Positions 25,569 through 33,739 of a stretch of DNA of 64,000 nucleotides are shown here, piece by piece (the stretch's first letter is position 1; each line of letters starts with the position of its first letter). Under the pieces are notes generated by a model, which was not told the DNA's origin, did no database searches, and was given only the letters and a program-made list of their open reading frames with translations. Made by a program: the position numbers and the translations under genes. The DNA lies in contig CAZLCS010000012.1 in NCBI GenBank assembly GCA_964557955.1, positions 52,447-116,446 of the forward strand, written 5' to 3'. The DNA comes from JALOOX01 sp964557955. GTDB taxonomy: Bacteria; Desulfobacterota; Syntrophobacteria; Syntrophobacterales; Syntrophobacteraceae.

Positions 25569-26462
25569 ATGGAGGTCTTTCCAGTCGATTTCATGTGGAT
25601 GCAGCTTCTGGTCAATTCCCTCACGCTCGGCTCGTTCTACGCCCTGATTGCCCTAGGCTTTGCGCTCATCTTCGGCGTCACCCACACCTTTAATCTTGCC
25701 CACGGCGAACTGATTCTGCTGGGTGGCTACATCGCCTATTTTCTCTCCAAGGGGCAGGGGATCCACATCCTCTGGACGCTGCCTTTCAGCATGCTGGCAC
25801 TCCTGGGCGCCGCCCTGACGCTGCACGCCGTCCTGAAGAGAGTACGGGAGCCCTATGAGCTGAACACGCTGGTGGTCACATTCGGCCTGGCTCTGGTACT
25901 CCAGAATGCCATGCTGTCTTTCTTCACAGCTGATTACCGGTTGATCAGCCATGGAAGACTGTTCTTCATCGAACCCCTCGATGCCTACGTGTCGGACACA
26001 CAGATCACCGTTTTTCTCACGTCCCTCCTTGCCACGCTGAGCGTCCACTTTTTAATGAGGAGAACTTTCCTGGGGAAGGCTTTGCGGGCCACAATCCAGG
26101 ATCGTGAGGCGGCTCGACTCGCCGGAATTCACGTGGAGCACATGACCCTCATCGCTTTCGGACTGGGGGGAGTTTTGATCGGGCTGGCCGGACCGCTGTA
26201 TGCCCAGACCACCTATTTGCATCCCTTCGGCGGCTCGGAGCCGACCCTTCTCGCCCTCATCATATCCATATTCGCAGGGGTTGGCCGCACCCGGGGGCTG
26301 CTCCTGGGAGGATGGCTGCTCGGCACCTTCGAATCCGCAACGGTCTTCTTTCTTGGAGGCAGTTGGCGCGAGATGGCCAGTGCGATGATTCTCATCAGCC
26401 TTCTCCTCCTCAGGCCGGAGGGCCTGTGGTCGGAACGGTGCAGGACGAGGGGAGAACCGTGA
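25569..26462 (+). CDS. livH: Branched-chain-type ABC transporter permease LivH
   Basis: A 297-residue inner-membrane permease with about eight hydrophobic helices. The N-terminal LVNSLTLGSFYALIALGFALIFGVTHTFNLAHGEL is diagnostic when read as LivH-type (positions about 13-48), and a cytoplasmic coupling segment follows LGKALRATIQDREAARLAGI near residue 180. It forms the translocation pore with LivM. The gene follows the binding-protein gene by 12 bases and overlaps livM (GTGA). Confidence 0.93.
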   Translation: MEVFPVDFMWMQLLVNSLTLGSFYALIALGFALIFGVTHTFNLAHGELILLGGYIAYFLSKGQGIHILWTLPFSMLALLGAALTLHAVLKRVREPYELNTLVVTFGLALVLQNAMLSFFTADYRLISHGRLFFIEPLDAYVSDTQITVFLTSLLATLSVHFLMRRTFLGKALRATIQDREAARLAGIHVEHMTLIAFGLGGVLIGLAGPLYAQTTYLHPFGGSEPTLLALIISIFAGVGRTRGLLLGGWLLGTFESATVFFLGGSWREMASAMILISLLLLRPEGLWSERCRTRGEP

Positions 26463-27418
26463 GGAGGCCCTTGCGCTCTCAGATCATTATTGGGGGAACG
26501 GGAGTCCTTCTGATTCTCTGGCCATTCTTCGTCGAGGGAGGGGATTTGTACTGCCGCGTCCTGGGATTGGCCTTCTTCTATGCGGCGCTTGCACTTGCCT
26601 GGAACATTCTCGCTCTGACCGGTTCGATCTCGATTGGGCACACTGCTTTCTTCGGGCTGGGCGCCTACACTTCCGCTCTCTTGAGTCACTACCTGCATCT
26701 TTCCCCATTTCTCTGCGTGGTTCTGGGGGGAGCATCGGGCATGGTATATGGAGTTGTCTGGCATCTTGTATTCAAACCGTTGCGTGGGGCTCGATACGCC
26801 CTGGCTACACTGGCTTCGGTCGAGATCCCCCGCGTGATCGTTGACAACTGGGAGGGCCTCACCTTCGGATCTCTCGGCATTGTGGGGATCGAAGCTCTTC
26901 CGGGGCTGCAGCTCGGCGGCATGGATCTCTCGCCGGGGGAGACCATGAGGAATCAGTACCACCTGCTCTTCCTCATGATGGTCGTTTACATGCTGATTCA
27001 CTACCAGGCTGTCCGATCGCGCTGGGGCTGGGCGATGAGGGCCGTTCGCGAAGACGAAACGGCTGCAGGAAGCATCGGCGTGCCGGTCAACCGCATCCGG
27101 TTTTGCGCGATCACCTTCAGCGCATTCCTGACCGGGATCTGTGGCGCCGTATACGGTCATCTCATGGGACTCATCGAACCATCTCTCGTCTTCAGCCTCC
27201 ACATTTCAGCCATGCCCCTCGTTCTGAGCATTTTCGGCGGCCGATATCAGATTGTCGGTCCCGTGCTCGGTTCTCTCATTCTGTATCCCGCTGATCAGCT
27301 GTTTTTCCACGCATGGTTTCCGTCCGCACATGGAGCGCTGTACGGTCTGGTAATCATCCTGACCCTCATTCATTTTCCGTCCGGAATCGGTACATGGCTG
27401 CAAGAGAAGCTGGCATAG
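26459..27418 (+). CDS. livM: Branched-chain-type ABC transporter permease LivM
   Basis: A 319-residue inner-membrane permease, partner of LivH. It has the hydrophobic helix pattern and the signature ALAWNILALTGSISIGHTAFFGLGAYTSA, plus the coupling loop GWAMRAVREDETAAGSIGV. The GTG start at 26459 overlaps the livH stop by four bases (GTGA); the frame remains open further upstream, but only as an out-of-frame reading of livH. The length is typical. Confidence 0.93.
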   Translation: MRRPLRSQIIIGGTGVLLILWPFFVEGGDLYCRVLGLAFFYAALALAWNILALTGSISIGHTAFFGLGAYTSALLSHYLHLSPFLCVVLGGASGMVYGVVWHLVFKPLRGARYALATLASVEIPRVIVDNWEGLTFGSLGIVGIEALPGLQLGGMDLSPGETMRNQYHLLFLMMVVYMLIHYQAVRSRWGWAMRAVREDETAAGSIGVPVNRIRFCAITFSAFLTGICGAVYGHLMGLIEPSLVFSLHISAMPLVLSIFGGRYQIVGPVLGSLILYPADQLFFHAWFPSAHGALYGLVIILTLIHFPSGIGTWLQEKLA

Positions 27419-28167
27419 CGCTGGCCATGGAGAATGTCGGCGTCCTCTTCGATTCGCGCCCGGTCCTGAAGAAGATTGACCTCGCCGTCGAAGAGCGGAC
27501 CATTGTGAGCATCATCGGTCCGAACGGAGCCGGCAAGACCACTCTGTTCAACGTGATCTGCGGCACAGTGCGGCCGTCGAGCGGGAGGGTGCTTTATCGA
27601 GGTCTGGAGATTACCCGAAGGCAGCCCCATGAGATCTGCCATGCCGGCATCTCCCGTACCTTTCAGATCCCGCGCCCGTTTCCGGAAATGACCGCCCTTG
27701 AGAATGTCCAGATGGGACTCTGGTTCGGGAAGGAAGGACACCGAGAACCTGGTGATCTTACTGCGGCGGCGGATCTGCTCGAAATCGCAGGATTGACTCA
27801 CAAGAGACACACGCGGGCCAAGGAGCTCACCCTCTCCGAACAGCGCCGCCTGGAGGTGGCCAGAGCACTCGGAACCCGGCCCAAACTCCTCCTTCTGGAC
27901 GAGATCGCTGCAGGTCTCAGTCCCAACGCCATCCGACACGCCGTCGAACTGGTACGTAAACTCAGAGAACATGGGCTGACCCTTCTGATTATCGATCACT
28001 TCCTCAATCTCACAGCCCGGGTTTCGGATCGACTGATTGCCCTGGACCACGGGGAAATCATTGTTGAGGGAAAACCCTCGGAAGTGCTAAATTCACCTTC
28101 AGTGATCGCTTCGTATTTGGGAGAGGGATTGCGTGAGCCCAGAATGGCCGAAACAGACGGAGTTTGA
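27394..28167 (+). CDS. livG: Branched-chain-type ABC transporter ATPase LivG
   Basis: A 257-residue ATPase subunit. Walker A GPNGAGKTT, signature LTLSEQRRLEVARAL (LivG-type LSEQRR instead of LSGGQ), Walker B LLLLDEIAAGLSP with catalytic Glu, and H-loop His in LLIIDHFL are intact. I place the start at the ATG 27394, overlapping the livM end by 25 bases; an ATG at 27427 would remove the overlap and shorten it by 11 residues. It is part of the five-gene transporter operon. Confidence 0.92.
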   Translation: MAAREAGIALAMENVGVLFDSRPVLKKIDLAVEERTIVSIIGPNGAGKTTLFNVICGTVRPSSGRVLYRGLEITRRQPHEICHAGISRTFQIPRPFPEMTALENVQMGLWFGKEGHREPGDLTAAADLLEIAGLTHKRHTRAKELTLSEQRRLEVARALGTRPKLLLLDEIAAGLSPNAIRHAVELVRKLREHGLTLLIIDHFLNLTARVSDRLIALDHGEIIVEGKPSEVLNSPSVIASYLGEGLREPRMAETDGV

Positions 28168-28174
28168 GTAGCCC

Positions 28175-28903
28175 ATGGTACCCTTGCTGGAAGTGCACAA
28201 TCTCTCGGTCGGCTACAGTGAAACCCCTGTCCTGCAGCAGGTTTCCCTCTCGCTTTCCGCAAACCAGATCGCAGCGGTCGTGGGCCCCAACGGCGCGGGG
28301 AAGAGCACTCTTCTCAAGACGATTGCCGGATTGAATCAACCCACCGAAGGCCGGATCCTTTTCGAGGGCGAGCCCGTGCAGGGCCTTCCGGTCTGGGATT
28401 TGGTCCAGAAGGGTATTGTCTACGTCCCGGAGGGCATGAGCATTTTCCGGGACATGAGCGTCCTCGAAAACCTCGAGATCGGTGCCTATTTGAATCGACC
28501 GCTCATTGCCGAACGGCTTCGGCTCGTCTACGATTTATTTCCAGAGCTGAAGGAGAGGCTCACCCAGAAGGCTTCCACCCTGAGCGGAGGGCAACAGCGC
28601 ATGATCACGCTGGGCAGGGGGTTGATGGCGGGTGCGCGTCTGCTCCTGCTGGACGACCCGTTCCTGGGACTGAGCCCCATCATCGTCCGCAGGTTCTGTG
28701 AAGCGTTTAGAACGATCAGGCAGGCCGGCGTTACCCTGTTCATTGCAGGCCAGCATGTGCGGAGAATCCTGAATGTTGCGGATCTGGCCTTTTTGATCGA
28801 AGACGGGAACATTACCCTGTCCGGGTCGGGGGACGAGATTTTTGGTGATGCACATCTCCAGCGGATTCTTTTCGGGTCCGACATCCCACCCATCAATCCT
28901 TGA
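28175..28903 (+). CDS. livF: Branched-chain-type ABC transporter ATPase LivF, altered Walker B
   Basis: A 242-residue ATPase subunit. Walker A GPNGAGKST, signature LSGGQQRM and the LivF-specific YVPEGMSIFRDMSVLENL are present. The Walker B region reads LLLLDDPFLGLSP: the catalytic Glu normally after the Walker B Asp is replaced by Asp. The switch region reads GQHVRR where LivF usually has EQN. Such a site may hydrolyse ATP slowly, leaving LivG as the main catalytic site. The start lies seven bases after livG. This is the last gene of the transporter operon, convergent with the glycosyltransferase gene. Confidence 0.92.
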   Translation: MVPLLEVHNLSVGYSETPVLQQVSLSLSANQIAAVVGPNGAGKSTLLKTIAGLNQPTEGRILFEGEPVQGLPVWDLVQKGIVYVPEGMSIFRDMSVLENLEIGAYLNRPLIAERLRLVYDLFPELKERLTQKASTLSGGQQRMITLGRGLMAGARLLLLDDPFLGLSPIIVRRFCEAFRTIRQAGVTLFIAGQHVRRILNVADLAFLIEDGNITLSGSGDEIFGDAHLQRILFGSDIPPINP

Positions 28904-29030
28904 TCCGTCATCCGCTGCTTGCAGCCCGCCCTGAGGCATTCAGGAGCCACCGCTGGCGAGCTGGCCGGCCCTTCACTCACAGCCGTCACCTGCAGTCGCA
29001 AGAGGAAGCCGGGACCTCCACCTTGCAGCT

Positions 29031-30059
29031 TCATCCCGAATCACGGGAATGGAGACCCGCTTCAAGCTTCGCTTCCACCAGGGAGACGAGCTGCGAAACC
29101 GAAAGGCTGCCATCTGGTGCGGGGAAGGAGACCAGAGTCTCTTCCTCATCCCAGGCATCCTTGAAGATCTCGACATCCCGGCCTCGCGGTCCCCAAACGA
29201 CCGGGTCCGTTGGCCCGAAGATGGCGACTGTAGGCGTTCCCACGGATGCCGCCAGGTGTGTCGCACCCGAATCATTGCCGACGTAGAGGTCGGCATCGCT
29301 CAGAAACGCCGCCAGGGATGGAAGCGGTAAATTGTCGACAACGGGGATGCCCTCCCCGTTCGCAATTTCCTGGACGAAGGGACGTATCCGTTCGTCCGCC
29401 GGTCCCATCACCAAATAGACGTGTACATCCTTCCTATCGCAAAGACTTTCCAGGAACATTCTCCAGCGTGAAAGCGGCCAGATCTTTCGCAGTCCGCCAC
29501 TTCCCGGATGAACAACGACCTGACGCCGTTCCTCCGCCTCGCCGCATCGCCGGGTCAATTGCCTCACAGCCGCCAGTTCCTCGGGGGCCGGGGTGATTTG
29601 CAGGGGCGCCATAACCAGTGGCAGGTGGCATTCCCTCACCTGATCCTCCAGGAACTTCGTGACATGCCTTCTTTCATTATCATCCGGGAAGGACTTGATC
29701 CAGTGGACCGGGGCTTGGGCTCGAGCTTTAAGCCGTTCCACCGCGACAACGCTTGAGCCCTGACCAAATACCAGGATGCAGCAGGCCTCAGCCACACCCC
29801 GCGGGAGAGGGCAGTCCTTCCACCGGTCATTGTCGAAGAAGGGCGTCCATTCGGCCCCGGATGCCTCAAAGGCTGAGGCAAGATAAGGTTTCCCGTACAG
29901 GAGAGCGAGATGGCCGGTGCGCGACCAGAAATCGAACTTCAAGTGTGGTGAAGCCCGATGCAGCCCTTCGACGACGGGCAGCGCCAGCAGAAAATCACCG
30001 AGAGCGCCCTGATGGACGATGACACCAGTTGTTCCTGGCACAGAAAAGAGCTCCTCCAT
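29031..30059 (-). CDS. Glycosyltransferase family 9 (heptosyltransferase-like)
   Basis: A 342-residue GT-B protein of the ADP-heptose:LPS heptosyltransferase family. Seen: VIVHQGALGDFLLALPVVEGL at the start, where the second Asp-containing loop is typical, then VVHPGSGGLRKIWPLSRW and the C-terminal nucleotide-sugar site DLYVGNDSGATHLAASVGTP with GPTDP. It likely adds a heptose-type sugar to LPS core on the cytoplasmic face of the inner membrane. The acceptor is unknown, and no other core genes are adjacent. The start is uncertain: ATG 30059 is used, with ATG 30098 and GTG 30113 possible upstream. Confidence 0.87.
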   Translation of the reverse strand: MEELFSVPGTTGVIVHQGALGDFLLALPVVEGLHRASPHLKFDFWSRTGHLALLYGKPYLASAFEASGAEWTPFFDNDRWKDCPLPRGVAEACCILVFGQGSSVVAVERLKARAQAPVHWIKSFPDDNERRHVTKFLEDQVRECHLPLVMAPLQITPAPEELAAVRQLTRRCGEAEERRQVVVHPGSGGLRKIWPLSRWRMFLESLCDRKDVHVYLVMGPADERIRPFVQEIANGEGIPVVDNLPLPSLAAFLSDADLYVGNDSGATHLAASVGTPTVAIFGPTDPVVWGPRGRDVEIFKDAWDEEETLVSFPAPDGSLSVSQLVSLVEAKLEAGLHSRDSG

Positions 30060-30157
30060 CGAGTCTCTATTCACACGGCCCGGAAAGATGCAATCCATAC
30101 CTCCTTCGGTCACTGGCTCGGTCGAGCCTCAGGGAAGAAGGGGAGGCATGGTTTTGC

Positions 30158-30457
30158 TCACGACTTGACCTGTGAGGATTGACTATGGGAGAGCTTCTGG
30201 CGGGACCAACGCTTGAGGAAGCCCGTCAATCTGGTCGCGGCAGGCGACTCGAGGATGGGAGTCGGCAAAACCCCGCTGGCCCGCAACGCCTTTTGAAGGC
30301 ATGCCTTCACAACACTGCAGCTCAGGCACTTCTCCTGCGGCTGAAAAAAACCTCTCTCGTCCTTAGGGCAGACTGTAGAGGGGTCCCCAAAGCACGGTGG
30401 GGTCCCTTCAGCCCCAGCTTGCTCCGACTGCCTGTCCGTGTCTTCCTTTGACTTCAT
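30158..30457 (-). CDS. Small Cys-motif protein of unknown function
   Basis: A 99-residue protein I do not recognise by name. Five cysteines at residues 22, 30, 44, 47 and 53 (the last three as CLSCSVVKAC) suggest a zinc knuckle or iron-sulfur site. A basic C-terminal stretch (LTGFLKRWSRQKLS) follows. It starts 24 bases after khpA in the same direction, so the two are probably co-transcribed. The cluster CxxCxxxxxC is seen in small deltaproteobacterial proteins and in some phage-type proteins. Chance is unlikely to give this spacing. Confidence 0.6.
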   Translation of the reverse strand: MKSKEDTDRQSEQAGAEGTPPCFGDPSTVCPKDERGFFQPQEKCLSCSVVKACLQKALRASGVLPTPILESPAATRLTGFLKRWSRQKLSHSQSSQVKS

Positions 30458-30481
30458 GGTCTCAATGGCGAAGCTGATTCG

Positions 30482-30730
30482 CTATTCCAGTATCTCGAGA
30501 ACAGCCCTTTTGCGGAGCTTGGTGGCGGCCGCATTGACAATGGTGCGAAGAGCGTGAGCATTGCGGCCCTCTTTGCCGATGATTTTTCCAAGATCCCCCT
30601 TGGCAGCCCTCAGTTCAATGACGGAGATCTGATGCCCCACGATTTCCTTTACCTGAACTTCATCCGGGAATTCTGCCAGGGCCCTGGCAATCACTTCGAC
30701 GAGCTCCTTCACTTGGATATCTTCTTCCAT
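30482..30730 (-). CDS. khpA: KH-domain RNA-binding protein KhpA
   Basis: A single-KH-domain protein of 82 residues (YlqC/KhpA family) that binds RNA, in other bacteria together with KhpB/Jag, and influences cell size and small-RNA function. The start ELVEVIARALAEFPDEV and the GXXG loop in KIIGKEGRNAHALRTIV are diagnostic. The ATG at 30730 follows a GGGGTAGGGG stretch; an ATG six codons earlier lacks a site. Usually khpA sits in the rpsP-rimM-trmD operon; here it is separate and is followed by the Cys-motif gene. Confidence 0.92.
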   Translation of the reverse strand: MEEDIQVKELVEVIARALAEFPDEVQVKEIVGHQISVIELRAAKGDLGKIIGKEGRNAHALRTIVNAAATKLRKRAVLEILE

Positions 30731-31428
30731 GCCCCTACCCCGCTCCATTCGATTCGATGAGGATGGTCAACTTCCAGCAGACGGTGCTTTCAGAACATGA
30801 TGCCGGCTTGAAACAAAATCTCATGATTCGCAGCAACAACAGACAACTCATCCACGGTGTTCAACAGCACGGCGCATGATGATGCAAGACCAGCTTTCTC
30901 TCTACGTTCTGCACAAGACGCTTGGCACGTTACCACGAGCACAAATTCCTGAGATCAGGTCCACTCTGTTCCCAAAAACAATGAGCCCAAGCGGGTTGAT
31001 CAAAGGCAACTTACGGGAAAGTCAAAAACATGTCAAGACGACAACCTCCATGGGGCAACGGACAATCTGATGCTCATCCGTGTGGTCACCCACTGAATCC
31101 ACCTCCAGTTGAAGTCAATAGCATATTTGTGCTAGCGACTTGTTTCCTTGATCACTTAAGAATCAAACCATAAACGCGGGCGTTTCCGTCATTTTTGTAC
31201 GATTTCCATGTGGAATTCCCGTTGGCCGTCTGCTATATGAAATCAGGGAGATGAATTTAGCGTAGGTGGAGAGTATTTAACGGTAAGCGTTTGGGCATTA
31301 GCCACCAGTATACAGCCAAGGCAGGGACGCGTGCGATAGGTTCACGTAATGATGTCCGCACGAAACCCTCTATAATTCTTTAGATTTGTGAATCGTAATC
31401 CTTTCATGATTTGAGAGTGAGCTGCCCG
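30731..31428. other. Long non-coding region upstream of the corrinoid-activator-like gene
   Basis: About 700 bases, more AT-rich than the flanks, separating divergent genes. No gene, tRNA or riboswitch was recognised. A TATAAT at 31371-31376 could be a -10 element for the plus-strand gene but lacks a convincing -35. The region does not encode an in-frame ferredoxin domain: a TAA at 31396-31398 closes the frame. Confidence 0.5.
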
Positions 31429-33015
31429 ATGCGCCTGACACTTCCCGGATGGCTTCAACACCTTCCCATGGTTGAATCCATCCATATGGAACTTCCACCT
31501 CCTCATCTCAATGACAATACCGGAGATCTGGATCGATTGCTGCGCAAGCTGGCAGAGATGGGCTACTCCCCCATTCAGGTTCTTCCATCGAGCCTCAACC
31601 GTATCCTTCGGCGGATTCGCGAAGGGGGATTTTCGGTGACAGCGGTCCTGGGATACACTCTGTGCCACTGGGAGCTCATCGATGTCTTTTCCGGTTTGTT
31701 GGAGGATCCACCACTCGGTTTCGGAGTGGATCTGGGAACCTCCCGTCTCGCCTTCTACCTGATGGATCTCAGAACAGGAAAGATCCTGGACGAAGCTTCC
31801 GCAGACAATCCGCAAATCCCGCACGGCGAGGACATCCTGACCCGAATTCTCTTTGCCAGGCAAGAGGCCAACCGGCTTGAGCTGCAGAAGCTTCTCATCG
31901 GAACATTCAATAGGGTCATGGGGGACCTTACAGCGCGTCACGACTTCAGCCGGGAGCAGGTCTTTGCGGTCACTGTGGCCGGAAACACGACCATGAGCCA
32001 CTTCTTCCTCGCCCTCAACCCCTGCAACATCTGCAAGGAACCCTACATCCCGGCAGCCAATCGATTCCCCTTCTTCCGAGCTTCCGATCTTGACCTTCAT
32101 ATCCACCCGCAGGCTGTCGTCTACGTCCTGCCCAATGTGGGATCCTATTTCGGTGGAGACCTGACCGCCGGCATTCTGGCCGCTGGCTTTCATCGCTCGG
32201 AAGAGGTCAGCATTCTGGTTGACGTGGGAACCAATGCTGAAGTGGTGGTGGGCAACCGTGACTGGCTCATCGCCTGTGCCGGTGCGGCGGGGCCGGCCCT
32301 GGAGGGGGGGGTGGTGGAGCGAGGCATGATGGCGGCTCCCGGGGCCATCGACCGCATCCGTATCGACCCTGAAACCCTGGAGCCCACTTATCACGTACTC
32401 GGCGATGTTGCCCCGGCGGGGATATGCGGGTCGGGCCTCATCGACCTCATCGCCGAGATGTTTGGGGCGGGAATCCTGACCGTTCAGGGACGTATCAACA
32501 CGCGCCTGGATTCTCCCCGCATCGTCCGGTCGCCCGACGGCATGTCCTATACCGTGGTTCCGGCTGAGCAGAGCGCCGATGGCATGGATATCGCCATTTC
32601 TGACATCGACATCGGGATCTTTCTCAAATCCAAAGCCGCCATGTTCACCATCCTTTCGGTGATCATCAACAAGGTGGGACTCGGCTTTCACGACCTGAAG
32701 AAGTTCTATGTAGCCGGAACCTTCGGCAACTACATCGATCCCGCCATGGCCATTCGCATCGGTATGATCCCAGATCTCCCCCTGGAGACCTACGAGGGTC
32801 TGGGCAATACGGCAGGGCGTGGAGCAGTGATGGTCCTTCTCGACCGTTCTCTCCTGGGGGAACTGGAAAAGGTATGCAACAATATCACTTACATTGAATT
32901 GAACGTGAACATGGAGCTCATGAACGAGTTCAGGGGCGCCCAGTTTCTGCCTCACACGGACCCGCGCCTGTTTCCTTCTGTGCAAATCCCCCGGAGAGCC
33001 ATGAACGGGGGCTGA
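31429..33015 (+). CDS. ASKHA-type corrinoid activation protein (DUF4445/RACo-like) without the 2Fe-2S domain
   Basis: A 528-residue protein of the reductive activator family (RACo, RamA-like partners), which use ATP to re-reduce cob(II)alamin in corrinoid methyltransfer proteins. The C-terminal actin/Hsp70-like ATPase domain is clear: GFGVDLGTSRLAFYL, VTVAGNTTMSHFFL, VDVGTNAEVVVG, CAGAAGPALEGG, ICGSGLIDLIAEM and VAGTFGNYIDPAMA. About 90 residues before it match the linker/middle region (PPPHLNDNTGDLDRLL). The N-terminal plant-type ferredoxin domain of typical members is missing. ATG 31429 follows GAGAGTGAG; a TTG at 31411 is possible. No methyltransferase or corrinoid protein gene lies in the window. 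Confidence 0.85.
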   Translation: MRLTLPGWLQHLPMVESIHMELPPPHLNDNTGDLDRLLRKLAEMGYSPIQVLPSSLNRILRRIREGGFSVTAVLGYTLCHWELIDVFSGLLEDPPLGFGVDLGTSRLAFYLMDLRTGKILDEASADNPQIPHGEDILTRILFARQEANRLELQKLLIGTFNRVMGDLTARHDFSREQVFAVTVAGNTTMSHFFLALNPCNICKEPYIPAANRFPFFRASDLDLHIHPQAVVYVLPNVGSYFGGDLTAGILAAGFHRSEEVSILVDVGTNAEVVVGNRDWLIACAGAAGPALEGGVVERGMMAAPGAIDRIRIDPETLEPTYHVLGDVAPAGICGSGLIDLIAEMFGAGILTVQGRINTRLDSPRIVRSPDGMSYTVVPAEQSADGMDIAISDIDIGIFLKSKAAMFTILSVIINKVGLGFHDLKKFYVAGTFGNYIDPAMAIRIGMIPDLPLETYEGLGNTAGRGAVMVLLDRSLLGELEKVCNNITYIELNVNMELMNEFRGAQFLPHTDPRLFPSVQIPRRAMNGG

Positions 33016-33075
33016 CGCACAGAGAATGGGGAACATGATTAGACCCGTCGGATCATGCATTTCAGGAGGAAGAAG

Positions 33076-33441
33076 ATGATGAGCCAGGCTCGCCCGATAA
33101 GACAGTTTTTCCGGTTTGGACTCCCGGCGATGGAGCTGCCGGGAACGAGTATTGTTCAAGCACTGTGTGTGATCATGCTTGTACTCAATATCGTGATGTT
33201 TTATGCGATTTTCTTCTCCGATCGAGGTCTGCCCGGCTACCGACAGCAGAACAGGCATGTCGAGGAGTTGGCCGCCAAAGTGCAAGCGCTCAAAAAGCAG
33301 AACCGGAAAACCTTCAACCGGATCCAGGCGCTCAAGAACGATCCCCGGACTCTTGAAAAGATCGTCAGACAGGAGCTTGGCTGGGCCCGTCAGAATGAGC
33401 TGCTCTTCGAGTTCATTCCACCAAGGAAATCCACGCCGTGA
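33076..33441 (+). CDS. ftsB: FtsB/DivIC-like septum formation protein
   Basis: A 121-residue bitopic inner-membrane protein of the septum-formation initiator family, a component of the FtsQLB divisome complex. One membrane helix (about residues 27-46, ALCVIMLVLNIVMFYAIFF) is followed by a periplasmic coiled coil (HVEELAAKVQALKKQNRKTFNRIQAL) and the conserved segment DPRTLEKIVRQELGWARQNELLFEF. The ATG at 33076 has AGGAGG seven bases upstream. Its location away from eno or ispD, its usual neighbours, is unremarkable. Confidence 0.85.
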   Translation: MMSQARPIRQFFRFGLPAMELPGTSIVQALCVIMLVLNIVMFYAIFFSDRGLPGYRQQNRHVEELAAKVQALKKQNRKTFNRIQALKNDPRTLEKIVRQELGWARQNELLFEFIPPRKSTP

Positions 33442-33628
33442 ATCCGCCTCTCTTACCTTTGCCCCGGGAGTGACGGACGTATCACCGGCTCCCCACCATT
33501 GCCCCGTTGCACAGCCTCGAGCAACCAGATCGGCAAATGAGAGCTGGACCCGGCATTCGAGCATTTTCGCCCGCCAGCAGGCCTACATCCACGGCGCCCT
33601 CTGCCGTAACCCCCCATTAAGATTCTCC

Positions 33629-33658
33629 TTGACGGTTTTCCTCGCCATATGCTAGCAA
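33629..33658 (+). promoter_or_regulatory. Candidate promoter of the rpsF operon
   Basis: TTGACG (33629-33634) and TAGCAA (33653-33658) are 18 bases apart, upstream of rpsF. The same -10 type (TAGCAT) appears in the promoter proposed at 60952. A short hairpin CCGG-TATGG-CCGG (33693-33705) in the resulting leader could be part of an S6:S18 autoregulatory site; that is only a possibility. Confidence 0.45.
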
Positions 33659-33739
33659 ATGCAGTTCTTAAATATCAGGCTCCTTGCTCCAACCGGTATG
33701 GCCGGAAGGGGCTGCCAACCCACAAGGAGGAAATCACAG

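Noticed and set aside
30731..31428. A cobalamin riboswitch upstream of the corrinoid-activator-like gene
   Set aside because: The context invites one, but I found no B12-box or conserved core; only short matches such as AGCCACCAG.
31342..33564. A 740-codon minus-strand open frame over the corrinoid-activator-like gene
   Set aside because: It has no recognisable domain and the plus strand encodes a clear ASKHA protein over the same bases. The same reasoning applies to 35989-38184 minus, 21661-23313 minus, 24012-25541 minus, 10692-12131 plus and 18566-20074 plus.
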